Assembly: GCA_963924555.1 (NCBI GenBank)
Contig: OZ004585.1
Span: forward strand, 7,828,556-7,892,555
Direction of reading: 5' to 3'
Length of the DNA stretch: 64,000 nt
DNA from: Crambe crambe
Taxonomy: Eukaryota; Porifera; Demospongiae; Poecilosclerida; Crambeidae
Shown here piece by piece: positions 23,384-33,851 of this stretch; position 1 is the stretch's first letter, and every line of letters starts with the position of its first letter. The position numbers were made by a program, and so were the translations under genes. The notes beneath the pieces were generated by a model. That model did no database searches, was not told the DNA's origin, and saw nothing but the letters and a program-made list of their open reading frames with translations.

Positions 23384-24374
23384 GTATATAGAGTAAGTGA
23401 TCAATCATCAGACGGATCAATTACTGGACACTTTTCCTGTACCTACGATTTAGGTATCAAAAGATAGCCCATTGAAACCTGATCCAGAATCCTGACTTTC
23501 AGTCATGGCTGTTAGTTCATGTACATTTTATACATCATTAAAGCAGGTGTCCGATAATCAGACAAAAGTATCATATTTCAGTTTATGGCCAGATTTTTCT
23601 AGGTCTGATTGTCAAAGTTCAAGCTTCGAATTACCACTGCAATACAAACCTGAACTTAAGGTACTTTTAGGTAACCAATATTCAGACGGTAAAAGGATCC
23701 TTCACACTGAGATTCAACATCACCAGTGGAATCAGCACCTGCTGAATGTAATATACCCAAAGTTTCAAGTCCCGAAAATGAATGGTACTATTGTTACTGT
23801 CATTATTGCTTGTTTTTGTTATCTTGTTTTTGTTATCTTGTTTTTGTTATCTTGTTTTTGTTATCTTGTTTTTGTTATCTGTATATGTATCAGCTCCATG
23901 TAAAAATTGAGTAAATGTGAACAATTATTCATAATATTGTAACTGTTCATAGTTTACTTGTTACAATAGACAAAAAGGGAATGCTGATTCCACTCGTAGA
24001 GTGTTGAATGTAATTAATATTGTGGTCAAATTACAGATCAGCCACATTTTTTGCTGGTTACCTAAAGTACTATTGCATTGGTATTAATTTTGATGCTTGA
24101 CTTCTATAATTCTGAATCCTGACTTTCAGTCGTGGCTGTTAATTCATATAGATTACATCATTAAAGCAGGTGTCTGCAAATGGCAGAGTTTTCTAGGTAT
24201 GATCATCAAAGTTGGAAGACAGAAAGTTCTATCCTTCCCCCTATCTGTGTCTCTATCAGTCTTCAATGGGTGATCTTTTGATACCTAAATCGTAGGTACT
24301 GGTATAAACCAGATGCCAGAAAAAGTGTCCAGTAATGATCTGTCTGATAATTGATCACTTACTCTCTATATCTA
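23384..24374. mobile_element. Inverted-terminal-repeat element, non-autonomous
   Basis: Both ends carry inverted copies of a roughly 100-bp sequence. The left end reads through 'gagtaagtgatcaat', 'actggacactttt' and 'tacgatttaggtatcaaaag'; the right end has the reverse complement (about 24262-24374). A segment near 23493-23560 is also repeated at 24117-24180. There is no transposase. I could not fix the target duplication with confidence. Confidence 0.55.
23811..23880. repeat. Minisatellite, 15-bp unit
   Basis: About five tandem copies of a unit reading TTGTTTTTGTTATCT. The block makes an artificial open frame of FVILFLLSC repeats. It lies inside the inverted-repeat element at 23384-24374. 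Confidence 0.85.
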
Positions 24375-24589
24375 TTTCATAATTGTCCTGATTTCATATT
24401 CCTGGGAGTACGAGTCCACATAGAGAGGTTCCACTGTACTGCATAAATTTCTTCCACTGGCATTGCATCAATTTCACTACCTGTTCATAAGGGTAAGGAG
24501 TTTCTCAGGTATATAAACTTCACAAGTGGTTCCTTGTACCTTACTGTCAACTGTCAACAGGTGCATTTATGTAGAGAGAAAGGAGCACA

Positions 24590-24870
24590 AGGTTCACATG
24601 GAGATGTGCTAAAACTTTGTAAGTTAGGTTCATGCTCACCTTCAGCAGTGCATTCAAGACACTGTTGTAAGCATTTGTTTGTTTGTTTGTTTGTTTGTTT
24701 GTTTGTTTGTTTGTTCTTCATGATCTTTTCTAGAACATGCCACACTAAGTGGCATGTTATCTTGCAAAGTTATTGTCCCACTCTGAGCTGCATACCCTAA
24801 TTTGCCATCAGACCCTTCAGCTACCTTTGTTCTATGGTTTTTCATTCTGTTGACCTTTTACCTGTTATAT
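24590..24870. repeat. Array flanking unit, copy 3, with (TTTG)n
   Basis: Third copy of the segment at 10612-10850 and 16436-16680, with a longer TTTG microsatellite (about 24677-24715). It lies on the 3' side of the beta-helix gene relic at 25122. Confidence 0.65.
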
Positions 24871-25121
24871 TTTACTGACATGACAGAAGAATATCTATCA
24901 TTAGTCATCCCTATGAAAATCAAATTTGGAATATCTTTGTGTGATCATAACACTGACAATCAATAGTAGAACAGCATTAGCTACAGGATGACTTTGTAAT
25001 ACCTAGATAGGTTATTTTTATTATAGAGCAGAGAAGCTATAGCTTAAAAAAAAAAAGAGAGTGTGTTCAATCTTATTATGAATGTGTAGCTATTCTTCAT
25101 GAAAGTTTATTTGATAAGCTA

Positions 25122-25186
25122 ATATGTATCAATGATTTGGTTTTCATGCTCTTCAGCTAGTAAAAACAGCTTCCTGTCAGAAGGTT
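25122..25186 (-). pseudogene. Relic of the 3' end of the beta-helix gene
   Basis: The sequence matches the last codons and stop region of copies A and B (compare 11610-11670 and 18693-18755). It then breaks off into unrelated sequence. It is evidence for a further lost copy beyond copy B. Confidence 0.7.
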
Positions 25187-26050
25187 GACATACTAGTGAA
25201 GGAATTTTTATAATATGATCAAGTGCTAAGTGACAGGTGTCCTAACAGCTAACAGAATGACAACCATAAAGATATTGTTTCCATGGAAAGAGATGAAAGG
25301 ATAATTCTTGCTCATCCAGCTGCTCAGCCTAGACAACACATGGCTGCAGCTATAATATCTCTAGTTAGCTGGAATGCAGAGAGTTAATTGTCGTGATCTC
25401 ATATTCCAGGGAGTCCATATTTAGAGATTCCATGTAAGGTTCATGTTTGGTATCTTTCATCCATATATAAACCTCACTTTACTGTCAACAATGGTGCATT
25501 TACGTAAAGAGAAATGAGCACAAGGTTAACCAGGGAATTGAGTTGATGAGCTCTAAAATAGAGAATAGGAAGCTGCTCGACAACACCTGTGATGTCTATG
25601 ACCTGCTGGATGTCCTGATGATATCATATATTTCAAGTACTGCAGGATCCACCGCTTCTTTGAATGATTTATAATATTATTAGTCCTGACAGTTTCCAGA
25701 AGCATAGCCTTCTTATAGCTATATTATTTGATATTGTACAGTGATCAGGAGACCAATAGCACTGGAGATGGTCAAATTTTGGTGTACTGTATACCATAGT
25801 TCCCTGGCCTATGTACCAATGAATGATGAGCATGCATGCTTATGACTGTGCACACTTGCGAAGGCCCTGTTCCACTCTCCTGTATTCAGCTACTCCACCT
25901 ATAGGTAACTACATTTAGTCCCACAAGAGTACTTTAACTGCCAGAGATAGGACTTTATAGATGACTATCGGTCCTCCCTTTGGCTACGTACATAATATGT
26001 ATAAAGTCCTGGTACTGTTCACCATTGTATAATACAAGTGCAGCAGTGAC

Positions 26051-26371
26051 AGGGGCGGATCTAGGCCTTGAAATTGATAGTCTTCCACCTGTCACTTGCG
26101 CGCGCGAAGCCACGCCCGCCTTTGCTTAACCACGCCCGCTTCACATTATTAAACAGTGTCAGGTGCTCGATGTCTAAAGCTTCAGCTGTAGCTTGTAGCT
26201 AGCTAAACTTCTAGTAGCTGTACCTTGTAGCTAGCTGCTAGCAATAAACTGTACTGGCTGAAACTAACCAAATATTCGAGTGTAAGCGCACGCGCTGACG
26301 ATCTTTACCTAATACACAAAATAATTGACAGTCTTCTGGAACACGGAAGAAGACTGCCTAAATCCGCCCCT
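26051..26371. mobile_element. hAT-type MITE
   Basis: The 321-bp segment starts AGGGGCGGATCTAGG and ends CCTAAATCCGCCCCT. The adjacent 8 bp are GCAGTGAC on the left and GCAGTGCA on the right, an imperfect 8-bp target duplication. The terminal motif and 8-bp duplication are characteristic of hAT elements. There is no transposase inside. Confidence 0.75.
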
Positions 26372-28335
26372 GCAGTGCACTATGTAACCCTCACCATTTA
26401 GAGTATATTAATAATAAAATGCTCAGACTCAGAGCCATAGTCTTGTGTAGCTGACCCTCTGCTTTTTTTATGTGGGCATGGGGAGGGAAAAAGGTTGGGT
26501 TGCATTTGCACATCAGTAATTGTTCTAGTGCCATTATCCGCAAGTACTTATTGCATACCAAAAAAGGAGGTGATGGGTCAGGTACAAGAAGCTCTTTAAC
26601 CTTAGAACCCCCTCAATTTCCTGTATTTTCTGATGAAAGAGGTTCATTTACTTTTAGCTACAATTCATTGGTAACTGGGATGCCTGTAAAATTGCTGGCC
26701 TTATATAGCTACACTTTCAGATGATTATTCCATACCATTTTAAAAGCTTGTGTACTATCAAGAGCACACTACTAACTCGTACACTTTATACTGCCAGTTA
26801 TGGGAAGGTGAAGGAGAGAGTTCACCATGTAGCTGGTTACATAGTAAGCTGCTGGGACTATTATCTTTTGGTTTAGCAAAATTTAATGTTTAGCAAGAAT
26901 TTACACAGTGAATAGGACATCCATATATGGTGTAGCTATATTCATAAACCACATTACATGCAAGTGTAGAGCTAGTGTGCATGAGGGAATTTCCCAGGGA
27001 GAATCCCAGGGGAAAACCGAGAGTGCACTTGGAATTCCCCTTTGCATAATCCTTGGGCTACTATGCATGATCAAGAGCTTGAAGTCTTTAGCTACCAAGA
27101 TGTACAGTAGGTTGTAAATGAAGAGGTGCTATTTTCAAGCAGACTTACATACTGGTATCTAGTTGCATGCATTATAGCATGCATGAGTGTATAGTCTTGC
27201 AGTATGCAACTGCATGCACTTATAGATGCATGTACAACGACCTTTGAACCATGATAATATACATTAGTGACACAATGAAACTAGAATAATAAAATTTTAG
27301 CTAATTAACGTTTTGGACATGATCGTCTGTCGTGCCCCAACTTCTTACGGTTACCGCATCTTCGTATCAACTTGAAGAAGTTACAACCTCTATTTTCTTC
27401 ATCAACATACTTGGAACAGCCATAAAACCATTTCCCCTTATCTTTTCCCTTTTTTGCTTTCCTTTTAACTGCCTTTTTGCCGCAATCACATAATATGCCT
27501 TTATCTTTCCTACTTCTCCTCTTAGCTCCTCCTCTTCTTACTTCTTGTACTGACCCCAATTGACGTGCCGTCTGACTGCTGCTTGACATGGCTTCATCAG
27601 CCCACAAGAAGAATTTACAATCACCTTTTTTCTGATAGTGAGGGCACTTATAAAATTCCCTACCTATAATACACCATAGGAGATGGAGCTAATGGATTGG
27701 TTAAATCATAGCTAGCTATAGTACTAAATACCTTTGTTTGGACCTTCTTTGTGTACAGTTATGAGGACAGCTTGCTCTCCACACTTGCACAAGGGATTAT
27801 GATCCGGAGCTGCTGTTCAGGAAAACTTGTTTAGCTAATGACAGATAGCTATGATACACAAGCTAGCATGCAGTATCCTCCAATTTTGAGCTCGGAAGTC
27901 TTTACAGCAGATGCCAACCAGACATCACTAGCTACTTGTACCACATGCACTTCTATCCTGTGCATATGGTGAGATTTTAGGATAAAGGTTGTCACACACT
28001 GTGAGTAAGGGGAGACTGCTAGCTGATTGATTCACTTCCATGCTGTGAAGTGGATATTTTTGGGCTGGGAGGCCCTGATTATAGGGGAGGCCTATTTTCA
28101 TGACACCAGTGCGCCACAGTGGCAACGCTATAGCCTCTAGCCTAGCCCTAGCCCCTAGCTGCTACTTTTTTTCATACAATCGTTAGAAAGACAGCAAACA
28201 AGAAGGCTGAGAGCAGAGAGGGTACAAAGTCTCTGAAAAGGCAACCAAGAAAGCCTTGAATTGCGAGAGCAGAGGCTACAAAGTAAGCCAGTTATTAAAC
28301 AGTCATTTGAGATAACAGCAAGCAAGAGAGCCACA

Positions 28336-28427
28336 TAGCCTCGTACCCAGGCCCGCTTTTCTTGTGGGGCGGTTAGCCTTCGCTTTTCCACCACCCCGCA
28401 AAAAAAGTGGGCCTGGGTATGAGGCTA
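28336..28427. mobile_element. 92-bp MITE with 10-bp target duplication
   Basis: The ends are TAGCCTCGTACCCAGGCCC and its complement. They are flanked by perfect 10-bp direct repeats GAGAGCCACA at 28326-28335 and 28428-28437. It lies in the intron between the linker exon and the first GRF exon of Death-GRF copy 1. It resembles the larger element at 36660-37115 in its termini. Confidence 0.85.
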
Positions 28428-29203
28428 GAGAGCCACAAAGCCATGACTGCAGGAAGAGCAAAGTCTCTATTGCTAGTTAGATTGACAGAATCGTTGATAA
28501 CATGATGAATTTCAGATCTTTAGTCTTCTATATAGCTTCTGTATCTATACACCTGCAAAAAAAATTTTCATCAGTAGAATAGCTCTATAATAAATGCTTG
28601 GTGCATATCAAGTCTTATGTGCTGAGGCATCACACTTGTTAGTTTTGTGTACTTTCCAGTCACACGTACATGCAATAGAAGAAAGTGCTGCTGCTGGAAG
28701 TGGAAGGAGAGCACTATTTGCATCATTACTTACATATTGGAACATGCATGGAAGTGTACATAGCTGGTTCTCAGTATAAATTAGGATGAGCCTTTTATTG
28801 AGGGGATTTCCCTGGGGAAAACCAACACATCCAGACTGATAGACATGAAATGATTCACCTCGATGTTGTGAAGTGGATCCTTTTGCCAGTGTACCAATAG
28901 TACTGCTAAAATCAAAGGCTATTCCTTTCTCGCGACTTACTAAAATAAGATTTACTATAATGACGATGTAATATCAATATGCTGTCTTACTCTGTCGAGC
29001 TAGGTCCCGTTCTCCAACAGCTTTGGCACATAGAGCAGTTAGTAGGGTCTTCCATGACGGTTCAGGGATGACGGACTTTAGCCACTCTATGAGCATCTCA
29101 CAGAGACACGGTGGCGGATCGTCACGATACTGCATTTTAATCCTTTTCAAAGTTCCCACCTTGAACTTTAACTCTATCCCTATGTCATACCACTTCGCGC
29201 TAG

Positions 29204-29322
29204 TACGGTGGCCGAGAAGGGTCATGTCGCTCTGCCGACATAGCGGCCGCGCGGTACTTGAGCGGCCGATCGGCCGATCGAGCGGTGACGGCTAATTGGA
29301 GAGAAATTTTTAAATATTGCAA
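29204..29322. repeat. Left terminal inverted repeat of the transposon
   Basis: It is GC-rich, including a palindromic GATCGGCCGATC core. It matches 33643-33761 in inverted orientation. Read outward on the minus strand, it supplies an ATG at 29225 in frame with the downstream Death-domain half (MTLLGHRT, then SAKWYD). Confidence 0.9.
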
Positions 29323-29359
29323 CCACGTGTTCACAATCAGCTCGCTTTATGCTGTATTG

Positions 29360-31540
29360 ATGGCAGACTCACACTCTCTTGGATCACTGCTACTAGAGAT
29401 GAGCCAGGTGCTACACGACAAGGCAAAATCATTAAAAGCTTCTAAGTCAAAGAAAGTCAGGTCTGTTGGCTCGGATGACACTTCTGAAGACGAGAGAGAA
29501 GGTCAGTTATATTATAGCTAGTTGTGGGGAAGATTTTACTTTAAAATGAAGGTGTGTACTTTAAGTTGTCTTGATGAAGGTTTGTGTATCTGTGTAGCTA
29601 AGTCTGTGAACTTCATTAATTTTGTTATGGACATTTCTAGAATTTTTCATACAGTGTGTAAGTCCAGCGCTAGTGATTGTTGAAAACTTCCTTGATGCAG
29701 TGACACTATATTGTGTATCATCTACGCATGCTGGCTCACAGTATACTTGGTCTACCATAGTTGGAGAGCCTATGGAATTCCCCTCAACCCCTGTTATTTA
29801 TGTGAATAAAGGGGGTCTATACCAATGTATTGTCAAGTTCAAAGAAAAGGAAATCAAAGGGAAATTAGTGACTATTTGTGTTGATGTTGGTATGTTGTGT
29901 GATTATACTGCAGAAGTATTATTCAGTTAAGTGTTGCTCTTGCTTTTTAGCATCTCCTCAATCTTCCAGTACTGAAAAAAGACACCGTGTGCATGATGGC
30001 CCCCCTTCCAGTAGAGAGCACCTGAGGGGAACTCCCCAACAGGGTCCCAGTGTTAGTGTCAGTGCAGATTCTGCTGTATCCAGTGCTGGATCGAGTTATG
30101 TGGCTTCCACAAAAGTGTCAGTTCCTTCCACAAAGGTGCCAATCTTAGCCACTCAAACACCTTGCACTTCCAGTCTAGACTCCTGTCAAGGTGCACAAGT
30201 TATTTTTTCATTGCACAACTGTGTAGTCCTGGATTTCTCAGAGAGCGAGATTTCTAGTGCAACAAGTGGTTATGCACAAGAGAGATTGTTGGGCAGTGGA
30301 GGGTTTAGTGTTGTCTATAAAGGTATCCTCAATGGTTCATATGTTGCCATCAAGAAATTAACTGAGGTAATTCTAATAGTTATAATAATAGTGCTTTCAA
30401 TTGGTCACTTTCAGGATGGTGCATTAGCTCTTGCTGGTGGTCAGGAAAAGAAGTTACCAGATTCATTCACTCTCTCTGGCCTACTTGCCAGTGAAATCAG
30501 AGCCCTGACAAGGTATAGATAGTAATGCCATAGATACATAGTTTAAATTTTGGTAGTTACTGCTTACAGATGCCGCCATCGCAATTTAGTGGACTTGATG
30601 GGATTTTGCCTTTCTCCTCCTATGTTGGTATATGAATATATGGAGCGGGGAAATCTTTATGATCAAATTTTTAACAAGGTATAGTTTCAAAGTCATAGAT
30701 TTGAAGCTAATTTAATCACTACAGAAAGCTCAACCTGGCGACAAAGATCTGTGATTTTGAAGGATGTCTGTCGTGGTTTGTTATGGCTTCATGGTGCCAA
30801 TCCCCAAGTAGTTCATGGAGATATTAAAGCGTATGTGGACTCTATTACTCATTGTAATATTGCATTCATATTCTCTATCCAGGGCCAATATACTCCTGGA
30901 TCAGCATTTGACTGCAAAACTGGGGGACTTTGGGTTCACCAGAGAATTTTCTCAGGTCGTTGGAGGGCGAACCATGATAACTGTACCAGTAGTGGCCAAG
31001 TCATTGGGGTACTACCCTCCAGAAATGGATACTTGCCACTTATCACCAAAGAGTGATGTTTTTTCTTATGGTGTTGTGAGTTAATAATGAAAATAGCTTA
31101 TTATTATACATGCATTCTTATTCATTTAGGTAGCTCTGGAAACATTTAGTGGACAGGAAGCCTATGACAAGGGAAGGGTTGATCCACTTCTGGTAAGTCC
31201 ATCTTATCCCAAATATGCACAATAGTAGTTAGGTGGACAGGAATTCTGTTTGTGTTCTGGTACTTAGTCTAACCATACAATAATTATGGCTAAGGCTCAC
31301 CCCACAATGCTAATTTTGTCCAGACCGAGCATCTTGAAGCCAGAAAGAGTGTGAATGGGTACAAGAGCGTGGCTGATCCAAAGGCTGGTGAGCTGCCACA
31401 CTACCTGCTTCTTCTCTATTATAAAATTATAGAGCAGAGCCTCTTGAAACACAGCAAACGTCCTTCATCTAAAATGGTAAACCTTTGTACTCTGTTCTAG
31501 ATAATAATAATAATTTCAATTATTGTAGTTGATGCAGTGA
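29360..31540 (+). CDS. Ig-domain IRAK/Pelle-like protein kinase, inside the transposon
   Basis: Exons: 29360-29501, 29641-29889, 29951-30366, 30415-30512, 30570-30678, 30725-30830, 30883-31075, 31130-31192, 31324-31476, 31529-31540. The N-terminal coil ([16 protein letters not shown]) starts 38 bp inside the left inverted repeat. An Ig-like domain follows (about residues 48-130, closing GGLYQC), then a Ser/Thr/Pro-rich linker. The kinase domain has [13 protein letters not shown], the VAIKKL lysine, [23 protein letters not shown] (HGD instead of HRD, as in IRAK/Pelle and plant receptor-like kinases), DFGF and SDVFSYGV. Catalytic Lys, Asp and Asn and the DFG are present, so it looks active. Phases agree at every junction except exon 5 to 6, where one nucleotide is missing (total 1541 nt). 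It lacks the Death domain usual in IRAKs. Confidence 0.75.
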
Positions 31541-31669
31541 TGGTGTGAAACAAACTTCTAGTATCTCTACCATTATAAAACTCTTTCAAAACAGTATAGC
31601 TAAAAATTCTGTATCAGATTCATCATAAACTTTGTGTTGTACTGTAAGAAATTTAGAATAAATCATCTG

Positions 31670-33500
31670 CTACCAAAGTTCAATGTGGTGAACTAGTTTG
31701 ATATAAACATTCCGACAGTTATTGTGAGTGATATCACCCTCACTCAAGTGCAATTCAGTCTCCAGAGCCCTTCTTGCAACGGTCCTAAAGAAATTTGGAC
31801 ACAGCAATGGTGCAGGCTTTGACTCTAGCATACTCTCTGCCCACAGGCTACAATCAATGGATTGTAGCTGGTCTTCTGAGCCTTGAAACAAAAAATGGTT
31901 ACCAATGAAACTAAACTCAAAGCAGCAGACATACCATACAAGTCTGGCATATCATAGATGTCAATGGGACGGCCATGTGGAGTGTCTACAGTATGATTCT
32001 TTCTTATAGGATGATTATTCCAATCTCTGGCAAAAGCTTCCAAATCTTTATGTAAAAGGTTTCCAAACACATAACCCAAGGTATATCTGGAGTTAAAAAA
32101 TGAAACCCAGCTATAGAAAGACTTCTTGATAGCAACCTGTGAGTATCATTGCTCTTGTCGAATAGTCCGTCTGTCAGAAGGTCCTTAATCATAAGCAAGA
32201 CAATCAGCAAAAGATCTCCCACTAGCTAACCTGTATACCTACCCTGCACAATGTTATCCACCAATCTGTTTTAAATCTCCTCAACTGGGCCCAAAGAGAC
32301 TCGATTCTCTAATAAGATACTGTAATTACTATGTGGATCCTTTTGTAATATTAACTTACAGTATTAGATGTTGATGGTCCATATATAAAAATCTTACAAC
32401 CGGCCAGTGAATCATTATGGTTCATTCGGAATGCTAAGTGAACTTTAGCAAGTTTGCAATTCTCAGTTCCGCAATCACATCGCACAACTTTAGGACAGCC
32501 TAGTCAAATACAGCTAGTTTATTCATGCAACCAAGCATTTGTACCTTAATATACCTCCACAGCTCTCCACATATTCTAAATAATATTGTGAAATCACCCT
32601 CGGGTCTCGATTTGTTGAGGACAGTTTCAGCCATAAAATCTTCCTGGAAAACCTAATGGATACATGAACAGTAGTACCAAGACTACTAAGATATTAAAAC
32701 AAGCATCAAAACATACCCATCAATGCAACCATGAATGGAGAGTCCATATGGAGTGAGCTTATCATAACCATCAACATGCCATAATTGATTAGGTCCCTAG
32801 TTATAACAGCTATATTTAATAATCCATAAAATGATTATGGCTAGCTCATTAACCTTGCACTTATATGATCTTCTTTTCAGGCGCCTGCTCTTCCTCTGCT
32901 CTACTCCCTCTGGATCCAATTGTCTCAGTAGCTGCATAACTGTATCTCTATGATCAATAATTGCTAGATTCTATGAGGTTCTTTAATTAAAGGAAATAGT
33001 CATAAACCTTCTCAATATTATCTTATATTAAATTTTAGTCCTGAGTATCCTCCACAATGCTCGATAGCCACACAACTTATCAGGGGACCGCAATAGAAGC
33101 TAGAACACATTACCATTTCATTTTAACACAACTTTACACCAATAATAATCATAAGAACTTGAATTAGAGCTTTAAGAGTATCTTCTGGTGGATCGGTAGT
33201 GCGTCTCTTAAGCCCTAGCTTTCGAAACTGCCGTTTTAACCAGGACATACTGTAAGTGGAAAAATGCAAACTCAATACATAGCAGGCAGTGGTAGTGTGC
33301 TTATAGCACTCATTTATGCTCTCCTTTAGTGTGCCACTTCATCAAGGATCTAGAACCCTGTAAACCCATCTACGATATGCTAGTGCTTGTAAAAAGATCT
33401 ATGACTATGGCTGCTTCATCTATATGCCATGCCATACCTTTTTGTGACTCCATGTACCAAACATAATCTTTCAAGAATTACTCTGTACGGCCTTCCAGTA
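31670..33500 (-). CDS. DDE integrase-type transposase of the IS3EU-like element
   Basis: Spliced minus-strand gene; the first exon(s) are unresolved. Conserved blocks in order: PYRVILERLCLVHGV (about 33440-33490); MSWLKRQFRKLGLKRR (33248 down), a helix-turn-helix-like region; LCGYRALWRILR; then WHVDGYDKLTPYG with the first catalytic Asp (about 32710-32795). GCIDG next joins an exon starting FSRKILWL (about 32565-32650). RCDCGTEN carries the second Asp (about 32440-32500). RIESLWAQL carries the Glu (about 32300). The C-terminal block has ARDWNNHPIR and TPHGRPIDIYDMPDLYG, and the gene ends HHIELW with stop at 31670-31672. The order and motifs match the eukaryotic rve-like integrase family seen in animal transposons. 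All three acidic residues are present, so the enzyme may be functional. Confidence 0.8.
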
Positions 33501-33642
33501 TAAAAATATTAAGACTTCTGGTAGGAAATAAACTACCATATCTAATCTAGAAGTCGCCTGCAAACATAGCCTTACCATCTGTTACAGCAGCATTCATTAT
33601 GATAAGCATACAGACACCGTCTATGGTCGCATGCGCATGGTT

Positions 33643-33761
33643 TTGCAGTATTTAAAAATTTCTCTCCAATTAGCCGTCACCGCTCGATCGGCCGATCGGC
33701 CGCTCAAGTACCGCGCGGCCGCTAAGTCGGCAGAGCGACATGACCCTTCTCGGCCACCGTA
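33643..33761. repeat. Right terminal inverted repeat of the transposon
   Basis: Inverted copy of 29204-29322. It abuts the 6-bp duplicate CGCTAG at 33762-33767. The interrupted Death-domain frame reads into it and stops at about 33670. Confidence 0.9.
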
Positions 33762-33851
33762 CGCTAGCATCATGTAAATAATCTCTGACTTCCTTCAGAT
33801 CGTCAATTGTCAGCACCTGCACCATCATGATCGAGGTCTTTGTTTGTTCAT

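Larger units (their letters stand above)
22401..27304. other. Gene-poor, repeat-rich spacer
   Basis: I find no functional gene here. It holds an inverted-repeat element (23384-24374), a 15-bp minisatellite (about 23811-23880), a flanking-unit copy (24590-24870), a 3' relic of the beta-helix gene (25122-25186) and a hAT-type MITE (26051-26371). A segment at 23250-23375 recurs near 25225-25352. Frames such as 23505-23903 read through the minisatellite and are not credible genes. Confidence 0.55.
29204..33761. mobile_element. DNA transposon (IS3EU-like) carrying an IRAK-like kinase gene
   Basis: A 4558-bp insertion bounded by TACGGTGGCC...GGCCACCGTA. It has 119-bp inverted termini (29204-29322 and 33643-33761) with only about two mismatches. 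Perfect 6-bp direct repeats CGCTAG flank it (29198-29203 and 33762-33767). It interrupts the Death-domain exon of a host gene at base precision. Inside are a spliced DDE integrase on the minus strand (31670 to about 33500) and a spliced Ig-kinase gene on the plus strand (29360-31540), tail to tail. From memory, a 6-bp duplication with TAY...RTA ends fits the IS3EU superfamily. The kinase is probably cargo, captured at DNA level because its introns are kept. Confidence 0.85.
27305..33828 (-). pseudogene. Death domain - tandem GRF zinc-finger gene, copy 1, split by a transposon
   Basis: Exons on the minus strand: 33828-33762 (N-terminal part of the Death domain), then a 4558-bp insertion, 29203-28991 (rest of the Death domain), 28939-28859, 27812-27732 and 27663-27305. 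Phases agree throughout once the insertion and one 6-bp duplicate are removed. Removing them restores HDASAKWYD, matching HDVSSKWYD in copy 2. After a short linker come two GRF-type zinc fingers. The first has CKCG...EFYKCP...CKFFLWAD, split by an intron after PNK; the second has CDCG...KWFYGCS...CNFFK. A closing zinc knuckle has lost its second Cys (CGNR instead of CxxC). GRF fingers in NEIL3, APE2 and TOP3A bind single-stranded DNA, so the intact protein could couple nucleic-acid binding to Death-domain signalling (inference). Confidence 0.75.

Noticed and set aside
23505-23914. Hydrophobic repeat protein (FVILFLLSC repeats)
   Set aside because: Artefact of the 15-bp minisatellite inside an inverted-repeat element.
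24554-24845. Asn/Thr/Lys-Gln repeat open frames (minus strand)
   Set aside because: Translation of the (TTTG)n microsatellite.
33670-33828. A third, separate Death-domain gene
   Set aside because: It is the severed N-terminal part of Death-GRF copy 1. The frame continues into the transposon terminus, and removal of the element rejoins it to 29203.
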